Positions 44,820 to 54,749 of a stretch of DNA of 64,000 bases are shown here, piece by piece (the stretch's first letter is position 1; each line of letters starts with the position of its first letter). Below the pieces are notes generated by a model that was not told the origin of the DNA, searched no databases, and was given only the letters and a program-made list of their open reading frames with translations. A program made the translations under genes and the position numbers. The DNA is from Pollenia angustigena (Eukaryota; Arthropoda; Insecta; Diptera; Polleniidae), in assembly GCA_930367215.1 (NCBI GenBank), contig OV884057.1, positions 203,349,621 through 203,413,620 on the forward strand. The letters are read 5' to 3'.

Positions 44820-45267
44820 TTCAGGACCCTGAAATCATTTGGATTTTCGATAATCTTCAAACTACAACGAAAGAAATAAAATTGTCAGAATAGTAAAATT
44901 CCCAATTGCTTTTTTGTAGAATAATAAAGTTTTCTATCTATTACGTTGCTCTAGAAGAATAAAGTTTTCGTTAAATTTAATTTGTTTATATGTACATTAG
45001 CAAAAGTCCTGTATTTAAATATCCCGAATAATTGTATAGGTAAGCAGGCTGAGCCTTTGGCCGGACGCAAGGATTTTCTTCTCTATGGTATACCAAACAC
45101 TGACTTCGCTATCTAAAGCTTCTCTGCATAGGATTTTCTCCTTTACGGAATAACAAGTCGGGAGGGACTTTAGTACTATCCCTCGAAATTTTTGTATTGT
45201 TAAAAAATTGCAAACTAAAATATTTTTAATGTGACGTGAAGGGTTTTTTTACTAAATTATAAAAAAA
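44820..45267. other. Spacer between the two nests
   Basis: Non-coding; no gene or repeat recognised before family B begins at about 45268. Confidence 0.4.
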
Positions 45268-46184
45268 AACAAGTTAGAGTGCTATATTCGGCTGTGCCGA
45301 ATCTTTGATACCCTCCACCGACAGTTCGAATGTTTAAGGAGTAAAATTTGTATGATAATATTATTATCTTAAACTGTGACGATTTGTTATTAATTATGGT
45401 TTTAGGCGACTAAACTGTTTTCCGGTAGTAGGGTTTATATGGGGCCTAGGGTAAATTATGGACCGATCATCACGAAATTTCACAGCGTCATTTCTAGTCC
45501 TATAAAACTGTGACGAGCCAAAATTTGTTATGATCGCATTATTTTTTACGGTTTTAGGCGTACTAAACTGTTTTCCGGTAGTAGAATTTAAGGTAAATTA
45601 TAGACCAATCGTCACGAAATTTCACAGTGTTATTTCTAGTCCTGAAAGACTGAGACGTACCAAATTTTGTTACGCTAGCGTTATTTTTTACGGTTTTAGG
45701 CGTACTTAACTGTTTTCCAGGAGTAGTGTTTATATGGGGCTTAGGGTAAATTATGGACGGAGTTCCAGTCAAATAAAACAAATGTTTGCAAAATCTTATC
45801 TCATTGCGTACCTTGTTCCAGCATTTATGTTATTTTTTGTAACAAAATTGTCAATTATTTTAGGTGGTGGTTCCACATTTTGATTCATAGCTCTGGTCCT
45901 ACTGAACCGATTTTGTTGGATTTCAATCCCAAACTGCTTAGGATAACTACAAGCAATTTGCCACCAAGTTTGTTCAATTCTTTTGAGTTGTTCGAAGGTG
46001 AGCGTGTTTTCAACAGACGGACAGACGGACAGACAGACGGACATGGCTAAATCGACTTAGAATTACTCAAGGACCCAGAATATATATACTTTATGAGGTC
46101 TGAGATGAATAGTAAAAAAGTTTCACACGGAATGACAAACTTAATATACCCTCTTCACAACTAATTGTGGTGGAGGGTATAATA
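45268..46184 (+). repeat. Dispersed repeat family B, copy 1
   Basis: Begins AACAAGTTAGAGTGCTATAT, ends near GTGGTGGAGGGTATAATAAG. Interior has direct units of about 130 bp (TTTTACGGTTTTAGGCG, TGTTTTCC, ATTATGGACCGATC) and a GGACAGACGGACAGAC tract. Same overall plan as family A but with different sequence. Inverted copy at 49254-50383. Confidence 0.65.
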
Positions 46185-46862
46185 AGTCTTTAATCATCGC
46201 TGGAGCAAACACACACTTTATTATTTTATAAAATCACTTTAAGTTTTGGCACAACTTTTTGCTCCGAAAACACTTAACTGATCTATAGAATCAGTTTGTC
46301 CAAGGACGATCATCCATGTCCTTTTTTTTAAGGATTTTCTGTAAAAAAAAACTGTTTTTGAATTTTTTGTTTGGGGTTGTTTGTAATAAAAGTGCCAAAT
46401 TAACATATTTTAATCTTTAGTCGATTTAATTAAATACGTGTCTCAGCTTTTTTTGAAATTCGTGCTAGTTCGCGTTTTGACAAAAATGTAAAGGGGTGGT
46501 AACCCTTCGTTTTAAATAGAGCAATATAGGTATCAAATTTTATCTTTTTTGATCGTCCTTGGATAAATTTTATATACAGTTGGACGCGCCTTAAAAAAAC
46601 CTTTCTTACGATACCCAACTTGTATATGTTGGTAAGGAAACAGATTCTTAAAGTAACAAAACATGCAAAAATAGACAATTTTTCAAACTGGTGCAGCTCA
46701 CGAGAGGTCAACCCTGGAGCCGAAATATTTAAAATGTAATCTTAAAAAAGTCCAAGGTTCATTTTTAGGTGGGTACATCGGGCACGAATTTTGCTTCCAT
46801 ACAACTTGAGTCGCTCTAATATACATACATATATCGAGCTTAAGCTGCAATAGAGTCATAAC
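46185..46862. other. Non-coding stretch before nest 2
   Basis: No supported gene. The sequence just before 46863 (GCAATAGAGTCATAAC) is the target region of the outer hAT. Confidence 0.4.
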
Positions 46863-47029
46863 TAGGGAAACCAGAAATATGCTTTTAAGTACGCGTTTTA
46901 TGCGCAAATAATATGCAGTAAAAACTTGAAAATATGCCCAGAAAATTATTAAAAATATGCTTCAAAAAATTCAATAATTGGTAATTTGAAAAAAAAAAAT
47001 TCAACAGGCCGTATCCCTAGTACAGTTAA

Positions 47030-47225
47030 AATATATTTACCCAATTTGATCAAATTGTCTACAAGATTACAACTTGTGCTTTGCGCACAAGGTAAACAAG
47101 GACAGACAACCAGCCAGATGGATGGACGGACATCGTTAGAACACTTTAAAAAGTGAATATGATTTGATCGGTATACTAAAATATTGGTGCAGATTTCTAT
47201 GTATTACACATCGCCAAAAACGTAT
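47030..47225 (+). repeat. Family A relic
   Basis: TGCGCACAAGGTAAACAAGG, CCAGCCAGATGGATGGACGG, ACATCGTTAGAACACTTT and TGATCGGTATACT match the right part of family A (20700-20870). Badly decayed, ends lost. Confidence 0.5.
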
Positions 47226-47981
47226 ATAATTGATTTTTCCTTATTATAAAATTATAAAGACTAAGGCCCGTTTTACAACTTACCGATAGCTAAAAGTAGA
47301 CTTTAAGCGGACTTATAAAAGGGGTTCTATTATTAAAACGTTACGTTAACCTAAAGTTAGCGATAAAGTAAATTAAGGTTCATACTACCTGGGAGTAGGG
47401 ATGAAACGATACGAGTAAATACAAGTACATATTCGATACTTTTATATAAGTACCAAGTATTTTTGTAATCGATACTTATCAACCGAGTACCAAGTAGTAT
47501 CGGTAAAAAAATACTCGGTATCGGTTAAAAGTAATCGTATAACTTTGGTATTGAAATTAATCTTAAATTTTTCATTATTTTCCAAAGCTGGAGCAGCAGT
47601 AACGGTTTCAAGAAACCGCTTGACCAGTAAACACTAGGGATGCTAATCCCGAATACCGAAAACCCGGGACTAAAATTAAGTCCCGAATCCCGGGGTTTGA
47701 TATTAAAATCCCGAGATTTTAGGCTTAGTAAAAATTCAATATTAAATCATACTGGCCATGAATCTAATTTTTAACTGGTTACAAAAAAAGTCACAAGTGA
47801 ATAAATGTTATATGCAATGCATTATGTACCACGATAACAAAATCAGATGGTGGGTCTTTTTTCTAAGTGGATGATAATAGAACTGCGCACACAAAATCCA
47901 AGTTGTTCAAAAAGGTGTTAACAACTTTAGGAGGTTCTACCAAAAGTCTTTTGACACATATAAGTTTATTTTATTAGATTA

Positions 47982-48166
47982 AAGGCTCAGTTAGCCGGGA
48001 GTAACAGTAACGTTGAAAATCAGCTGATTCATTTTGTTGTATGTAAAGGAATTAGAACGATTACAGTTAGCAGTAAGATGTTACGTCTCAATCTGTAAGA
48101 AATAGATTGGTCTTACTTTTTTACGGTAAGGTTACTGTTACTATTACTCCCGGCTAACTGAACCTT
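47982..48166. mobile_element. Palindromic MITE with AAGGCTCAGTTAGCCGGG ends
   Basis: AAGGCTCAGTTAGCCGGGAG and, inverted, AAGGTTCAGTTAGCCGGGAG; GTAACAGTAAC continues in both arms. 185 bp, non-coding. Confidence 0.75.
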
Positions 48167-48432
48167 AATACTTGCATATATATAATTGAGATAAAATAAA
48201 TTAAATATTGTCGTATAGCATATACATATGTAGTTATTTATTTACGATACCACCCAGAAGTGTTGAATGCGAATATTGGTTTCGTCGGCAGCATATGTTT
48301 GCGATAAAATAAGGTATCAATTATCTGACGTCATTAATTTGTTTAAGAATCTTTTTAAAATATAAGTTTTAATACATAATACTTCCATATTACTTTAAAA
48401 GAATACAGTTTTGTTTTGTAATGAGTTTAATT

Positions 48433-49133
48433 ATACCCACACCACAATAGTGGAGAGGGTATTATGCATTTGTGCTGATGTGTGCAACGCCTTAAAATAT
48501 TGGTCCTAGACCCACCTTAAAGTATACGATCGTCTTAGAATCACTTTCTGAGTCGAACTAACGATGCCCGTCCGGCTGGCTGGCTGTTCATGTAACCTTG
48601 TGCGCAAAGTACAGGTCGCAATTTTGGAGATAATTTGATGAAATTTGAGTCATAGGTTCTTATTGGAACAAGGACCAAGCCTATTGAAAATGGGCCGAAT
48701 CGTAAGACCACGAGGGAAGATAGGGGGAAATTTCTTCCTCTCAGAAACTATCAAACCGATTGCAATGAAATTTAAAACATAGATAGAACCATATCTATAT
48801 GGACACAAAATGTATGCATTTTTTAAAAAATAGGACCACGAAGGGAGATAGGAGCAATTTCTGCCTCTAAAACCGATTTTAATGAAATTTAAAACATAGA
48901 TAGATCCATATCTATATGGACACATTAGCTATACAGTTTTTCAAAAATAGGACCACAAGGGGAGGTGGGGGGCAATTTCTGCCTCTCACAAACTTTCAAA
49001 CCGATTTTCATGAAGTTTATAAGCATAGATAAATCTATATTTATATGGACACATAAGCATGATGTGTTTTTAAATACTGTGGTGTAGGGTATCATATGGT
49101 CGGGCTTGACCGACTATACTTTCTTACTTGTTT
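48433..49133 (-). repeat. Dispersed repeat family A, copy 2
   Basis: Inverted relative to 20344-20932, same ends (TTATACCCACACCACAAT ... ACTTTCTTACTTGTT). It carries more of the 130-bp inner units than copy 1, so unit number varies between copies. Confidence 0.7.
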
Positions 49134-49253
49134 TCTTCATGAATTAATTTGTTTTAATTCTTATACATAAACATTAAATTATAATTATATGAATTTTAAA
49201 ATTGGCTTTTATATATGAAATCCCGAAAAATCCCGATCCGTCCCGGGATTCCT

Positions 49254-50383
49254 TTTTATACCCACCACCACAATTAGTTGTGAAGAGGGTATATTAAGTT
49301 TGTCATTTCGTGTGAAACTTTTTTATTATTCATCTCAGACCCCATAAAGTATATATATTCTGGGGCCTTGAGTAATTCTAAGTCGATTTAGCCATGTCCG
49401 TCTGTCCGTCTGTCTGTCCGTCTGTCTGTCCGTCTGTCTGTCCGTCTGTCTGTCCGTCTGTCCGTCTGTCTGTCCGTCTGTTGAAAACACGCTCACTTTC
49501 GAACAACTCAAAAGAAAGTAGTTATTGGTTGTAGTTATCCTAAGCAGTTTGGGATTTAAATCCAGCAAAATCGATTCAGTAGGACCAGAGCTATGAATCA
49601 AAATGTGGAACCACCACCTAAAAAAATTGATAATTTTGTTACAAAAAATAACATAAATGCTGGAACAAGTCACGGAATGAGATAAGATTTTGCAAAAAAT
49701 TTGTTTTATTTGACTGAAAATCACGCTGTGAAATTTCGTGAAGATCGGTACATAATTTACCCTAAGCCCCATATAAACACTACTCCCGGAAAACAGTTTA
49801 GTACGCCTAAAACCGTAAAAAATAAAGCTAGCGTAACAAAATTTGGTACGTTACAGTTTTTTAGGACTAGAAATAACATTGTGAAATTTCGTGACGATCG
49901 GTCCATAATTTACCTTAGGCCCCATATAAACCCTACTACCGGAAAACAGGTTAGTACGCCTAACACCGTAAAAAATAATGCAATCATTTTATTGGACTAT
50001 AAATTATACTGTGAAATTTCGTGAAGATCGGTACATAATTTACCCTAGGTCCCATAGAAACCCTACTCCCGGAAAACAGTTTAGTACACCTTAAACCATA
50101 ATTAATAATGCTATCATAACAGAAATTGGTAAGTCACAGTTTTAAAGGACTAGAAATGACGCTGTGAAATTTCGTGATGATCGGTCCATAATTTACCCTA
50201 GGCCCCATATAAACCCTACTACCGGAAAACAGTTTAGTCGCCTAAAACCATAATTAATAACAAATCGTCACAGTTTAAGATAATAATAACATCATACAGA
50301 TATTACTCCTTAAACATTCGAACTGTCGGTGGAGGGTATCAAAGATTCGGCACAGCCGAATATAGCGCTCTAACTTGTTTTGA
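49254..50383 (-). repeat. Dispersed repeat family B, copy 2, with (GTCCGTCT)n
   Basis: Inverted relative to 45268-46184, same ends. Microsatellite of GTCCGTCT/GTCTGTCT units at about 49395-49482; three to four tandem 130-bp units at 49720-50270 (CGGAAAACAGTTTAGT, GTGAAATTTCGTGA, ATCGGTCCATAATTTACC). Confidence 0.7.
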
Positions 50384-50430
50384 CTTAAGAATCCTTAATC
50401 CCGGGTCCACACCTATAAGCCACATATCGT

Positions 50431-50563
50431 CTAGGTCCATTTCCTCAATTTCTGGCTATAGGAAGTCCATTATTATCCCGCGATAGCGAACACCATTCAC
50501 CATAATTGCTTGGCCGACCTCATTTTCGAAGAAGCCGCCAGCCGCAGAACTAACTGGGGAGCA
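50431..50563 (-). mobile_element. DD41D mariner copy 4, part 1 (split by LTR element)
   Basis: On the minus strand it parallels copy 2: TTCTTCGAAAATGAGGTCGG, GTGTTCGCTATCGCG and GACGATATGTGG. Truncated on the far side at about 50430 and interrupted by the LTR retrotransposon at TGCA. Confidence 0.7.
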
Positions 50564-50567
50564 TGCA

Positions 50568-50937
50568 AGTTAAGGCGACAGCATTCTTTTAAAGTTCTTT
50601 TCGTTTTTTTTCATATCAATACAATTTATTTTAAAGTTCTTTTCGTTTTTTTCAAATATCAATACAATTCATAAATTCTGCTGACGCTTGCCGCAGAAAA
50701 AAATTGTTTTCAATTTTAGTATCAAATTACTTATCACGCGCAATAAAGAATTGCTGATTTGCAATTCAACAACATAATTGATTATTATCGCGTAAACAAA
50801 AATCATGTTTGCTACTGGTATTAATAATTAAGTATAGAATAAAATTAAGTCAGTTTTAAGTTTTAAGTTGGTGGTGTAAGACAGATGTAGAAATAAAAAA
50901 TCTTTTTTTAAAAAAACAAAAACGAAATGTTTTAATT
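50568..50937 (+). repeat. 5' LTR
   Basis: 370 bp, AGTTAAGG...TTTTAATT. Contains an internal short duplication (TTTTAAAGTTCTTTTCG twice near 50588 and 50630), an Inr/DPE promoter and AATAAA at 50892-50897, placing U3 at about 50568-50851 and R from 50852. Confidence 0.92.
50850..50883 (+). promoter_or_regulatory. LTR core promoter: Inr + DPE
   Basis: TCAGTT at 50850-50855 matches the insect initiator (TCAKTY). With its A (50852) as +1, AGACA lies at +28 to +32 (50879-50883), an exact match to the DPE consensus RGWYV at the required spacing. No TATA box at -30. The 3' LTR repeats it at 58603-58636. Confidence 0.7.
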
Positions 50938-50954
50938 GGGGGCTCAACCGGGAT
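50937..50954 (+). other. Primer binding site (tRNA-Pro-like)
   Basis: TGGGGGCTCAACCGGGAT follows directly on the LTR, its first T being the last LTR base. It differs at two positions from the 18-nt complement of tRNA-Pro used as primer by murine leukaemia virus-type elements. Assignment should be tested against fly tRNAs. Confidence 0.65.
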
Positions 50955-50987
50955 CGCCCACACCGTACAAATATCCTGAAAAAAAAA

Positions 50988-51215
50988 GTAAGGATTCGGT
51001 TAAGAGATCAAAAAATTAAAAAATAAGTATCCTTAAACAAAAAAAGGAGAAAAAATAAAAATAAGTATCCTTAAAAAGGAGAAAAAATAAAAAACTATCC
51101 TTAAAAAAGGAAAAATTTTTTTTTTTAAAAAAAAGGAGAAAAAATAAAAACTATCCTTAAAAAAGGAAAATTTTTTAAAAAAAAAAAGGAGAAAAAATAA
51201 AAATCTAAAAAAAAC
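50988..51215 (+). repeat. Leader tandem repeats
   Basis: Four imperfect units in the untranslated leader, each TATCCTTAAA... followed by AAGGAGAAAAAATAAAA. Two units carry an inserted poly-T/poly-A palindrome. Function unknown; other errantivirus leaders carry regulatory repeats (insulator in gypsy). Confidence 0.65.
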
Positions 51216-51683
51216 CTGGTGCAAGTGGAAGATTTTTTTAGTGCTAGAGTGACTTAATAACATACAATAAAAACAAAAATTACAAAAAAACACAAATTCC
51301 TTTGAAAATTTGAAAGTGCGGCAGCAAAAATTTGTATAAACTCTTGAAATTACATATAAATTTTTAAACAAATTGTGCAAAACCTGTGGGAAATTCGATT
51401 AAAAACAATTATTATTGAGAGGAAAACTGCCCATTCCAAGGCAGCAACACCCCAGAACGATTGAGAATCTGGGTCAGCTATAAGATAACCAACGAAAGCC
51501 GACAATCAAAACAGTTTCTACTTACAGTTTAATTATTTTTATGTAAGTTAATTTAAAAATTGTTTATGTGAATTAATGTAAGGAAAAAGTGTATTTATTT
51601 AAGTGAAGATTTACTATTAGTAATTGCTCGCATATTTGTTTGAAGTCTTAATAAAATAAAATAATAAATACAAAATTGTGTAA

Positions 51684-52916
51684 ACGCTGGATCACATCAG
51701 GGAACTAGAAGAAGAAATAGGGTATTTGCCAGGAGAAGAGAGTTTAATTGATTCATTAGAGGAGTTGACAGGTTCTTTTCAAGGTCTTAGTACTTCAGAT
51801 ACAACCATGACCACATCTACCCAAATTTCCGAATTGATTCGTTTACAGACCGCTCCATTGCAGGAGACAATAGATCGATTAACTCAGCAATTGTCACAGA
51901 TTGTTAATATAAATACAGTAGTAGAATTTAGAACACAAACCATTGATGACACTATTCGTTGCGATGAAGTCCTGGATGTTATAAAATCCTTACCCCATTT
52001 CGACGGAAAAATCTCCTATGTCAGTTGGCGTGAAGCCGCAAATAACTCCATGCAATTATATAAGAAGGGTAGTAGGAAATATTACGCCGCACTCACTATT
52101 TTGAGAAACAAAATAGTCGAAGATGCAAACGACATTCTTACCACTCACGGCACAGTCTTGAACTTCGACGCCATCATAAGTAGATTAGACTTCGCTTATG
52201 CCGACAAACGGCCCCTTCATATAATCGAACAAGAAATGAGTGTCATGAGACAAGGTCCTCTGTCCATTATTGAATACTATAATGAAGTAAATAAGAAACT
52301 TACCTCTCTTATTAACAAAACTATAATGACTCATGGTTCAGAATCGGACTTGACTAGGGAACTTAATATTAGAAATAGGCAATATGCCTTAAGGGTATTT
52401 ATCACTGGATTAAATGCTCCGTTAGCCAACATATTGTTCTCATTATCACCCAGTGACCTACCAAACGCATTAGCTAAAGCCCAGGAGCTCGAGTCAAACA
52501 ACATTCGCGCAAGTTTCGCTTCTCAGTTCAATAGAGCAACACATCAGAATAATAGTCACGTTAGGTCCACAAATCCATTACGTTTTCCCCAACGTAACCA
52601 AAATAATCCACAAGTTAACTATCGCGAGCAACGACAAACAGAACCTAAACCTGAACCAATGGAATTGGGAAGTTCGACCAGTGTTAGGCATCCGCAAAAT
52701 AGATATAACAACAATGGGCAAAATTATTTTTTATCGCAAAATCGAGCTAGTAATTTCCAACAAAATAGCAAACGTCCACATTCTCAAACAATATATCAGC
52801 CAAATCAAAAGGCACAAAGAATAAATAACTTAAGCGAAGATGCTTTTTTAGAAAAAGATCCGAACTGCCCTGCATCGTCAGGACAGCAAAGGACGGAAGA
52901 AAACTCACAATTTTAA
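51684..52916 (+). CDS. gag: Errantivirus Gag
   Basis: Open from 51684 (stop at 51681) to TAA at 52914-52916. No ATG lies in the first 41 codons: the frame reads TLDHIRELEEEIGYL before LPGEESLIDSLEEL, and the first in-frame ATG is at 51807 (MTTSTQISEL). The conserved-looking acidic segment upstream suggests a non-AUG start (CTG at 51687 or TTG at 51726) or a spliced leader. Central capsid-like part: VIKSLPHFDGKISYVSW ... QYALRVFITGL; C-terminal third is Asn/Gln/Pro-rich (nucleocapsid-like) without a CCHC knuckle, as usual in errantiviruses. Structural protein that packages the RNA. Full frame about 410 residues, apparently intact. Confidence 0.85.
   Translation, partial: TLDHIRELEEEIGYLPGEESLIDSLEELTGSFQGLSTSDTTMTTSTQISELIRLQTAPLQETIDRLTQQLSQIVNINTVVEFRTQTIDDTIRCDEVLDVIKSLPHFDGKISYVSWREAANNSMQLYKKGSRKYYAALTILRNKIVEDANDILTTHGTVLNFDAIISRLDFAYADKRPLHIIEQEMSVMRQGPLSIIEYYNEVNKKLTSLINKTIMTHGSESDLTRELNIRNRQYALRVFITGLNAPLANILFSLSPSDLPNALAKAQELESNNIRASFASQFNRATHQNNSHVRSTNPLRFPQRNQNNPQVNYREQRQTEPKPEPMELGSSTSVRHPQNRYNNNGQNYFLSQNRASNFQQNSKRPHSQTIYQPNQKAQRINNLSEDAFLEKDPNCPASSGQQRTEENSQF
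52844..52850 (+). promoter_or_regulatory. -1 ribosomal frameshift site T TTT TTA
   Basis: In the gag frame the codons read GCT TTT TTA, so the heptamer is in exact X XXY YYZ register, the same heptamer as used by HIV-1. A -1 slip enters the pol frame, which is open from here through the protease DSG. The gag-pol overlap is about 67 nt. Confidence 0.75.
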
Positions 52917-54749
52917 TCGACAGTGGCGCAACGTGCAGCTACTGCAAACCTGGAGTTCTCGCGAACAAAAGGGATTTAGTCATTAAGAAAAGAGTAAAAA
53001 CTATTAACGGTTATACTCTTATCGAACATTATTATGAAGCAAGCATGTTTGAAATAAACCAAAGGTTCTACGAAATCCAAGGTTTGGATACAGATGTGCT
53101 TATAGGTTACAATTTTCTAAGAAAAACGAATGCAATTTTAGACTTCCAGCAAGGAACAATAACTTGTGGAAGATATTGCGAAAAATTTTTAGGGTTTAAA
53201 AAAGAAATATACAAAGCTAGTAAAAATATTCCAGACAAAAAATCTAATGAGAATAGTATCAACAACGTTGTAGAAAATGTCTTGAACAAAATTATTAATG
53301 AAGAATATCCTGAAGATACCGATAAAAGTGTTTCAACTACAAATGTTGATCATGAATCGCAAACTTTGGGAAAACTACGCGGGAATATACGAGAAAAAGT
53401 TTCTAGATTGCATTCGAATATTAATTTAAATCTGCCTTTTAGAACAGATATTAAGGCGGAAATTAAGACGGTAGATAACGATCCGGTATGGAGCAAACAA
53501 TATCCATATCCGCTATCTGCAAACTCATTTGTTAATAGTGAGATAGAAAAGTTATTAGAAGCAGGCATTATTCGTGAAAGTAGGGGCCCTTATAATTCAC
53601 CAGTATGGGTCGTCCCAAAAAAGGGAATGAATGACGACGGGACACAAAAACTTCGCTTGGTTGTCGATTACAAGAAATTGAATGAGAAAACGATAGCATA
53701 TAAATACCCCATACCAGACTGTAATGTTATATTATCCAACTTAGGTAAAGCAAAATTCTTTTCAACAATTGATCTTGAATCTGGTTTCCACCAAATTCTT
53801 ATGAAGGAGGACGATGTGGGAAAAACCGCATTTTCCGTCAATAATGGGAAGTACGAATTTGTTCGAATGCCATTCGGATTGAGGAATGCACCGAGCATCT
53901 TCCAAAACGCCATGGACGATATTTTGAGAAAATTCATTGGTAGATTCTGTCATGTCTATATAGATGACATAATAGTATACTCTCGAAATTTAGAGGAACA
54001 TATACAACATTTGGATATAGTAGTCAATACTCTCAGAGAGGCAAATATGAAAATATCATTGGAGAAGTCAAAATTTTTTGAGGAAGAAGTAGAATTTCTG
54101 GGGTATGTAATAGCACATGGGGTAATAAAAACAGACCCAAATAAAATTGAAACAATTAAAAATTACCCACAACCACAAACTCTAAGGCAGCTAAGAAGTT
54201 TCCTTGGTCTTACAGGTTATTACCGTAAGTTTATTAGTAGTTATGCCAATGTTGCCAAACCCTTGACTAGATTTCTTGCGGGAGAAAACATTAGAGTGTC
54301 TGCAAATGCATCAAAAAAAGTTAAAATTGAACTCGATACTGAAGGTGTCTCAGCGTTTATTAAATTAAAGGATCTCTTGGCTGGTCAAGTCGAACTAACC
54401 CAACCCGATTACCAAAAGAAATTTATACTAACGACCGATGCGTCAAACGCAGCTATTGGTGCTGTATTGACACAAGAGAAAAAACCTATAATATTCATAT
54501 CCAAAACCCTTAATTCCACCGAACGTAACTACGCTACGAACGAAAAGGAATTATATGCCATAGTCTGGGCAATAAAAAACCTTCGAAATTATTTATATGG
54601 TGTTACAAATCTGGAAATACACACTGATCACCAACCTCTTACATTTGCGATTTCAACTAAAAATCCCAACGCAAAAATTAAAAGATGGATGTCTTTTATT
54701 GAGGAATATGCTCCTAAATTTGTATACAAGCCTGGTGCTACCAACGTCG
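52850..54749 (+). pseudogene. pol: Errantivirus Pol, part 1: protease, RT, RNase H
   Basis: Entered by -1 frameshift from gag. In order: aspartic protease with DSGAT at 52919 and DVLIGYNFL; RT with LRLVVDYKKLN, FSTIDLESGFHQI, MPFGLRNAPSIFQ and catalytic YIDD near 53957; RNase H with TDASN, ELYAIVWAI and HTDHQPL. At KPGATNV the frame meets the Transib-like insertion at 54750 and runs 40 codons into it, to a stop at 54869-54871. No other lesion seen. The ATG at 53045 lies inside the protease and is not the start. Confidence 0.88.

Larger units (their letters stand above)
47631..49253. mobile_element. CCCGGGA-type hAT-like relic
   Basis: Left part starts TAGGGATGCTAATCCCG with several CCCGGGA/TCCCGAA words; 49221-49252 (AATCCCGATCCGTCCCGGG) is its inverted counterpart, and a further TTAATCCCGGG lies at about 50401 beyond family B. 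Similar subterminal blocks flank the hAT at 10045-11401. Right end not found. Contains a MITE (47982) and family A (48433). Confidence 0.5.

Noticed and set aside
49335..49772. 145-codon frame with TDGQTDRQTDR repeats
   Set aside because: It is a translation of the (GTCCGTCT)n microsatellite inside repeat family B.
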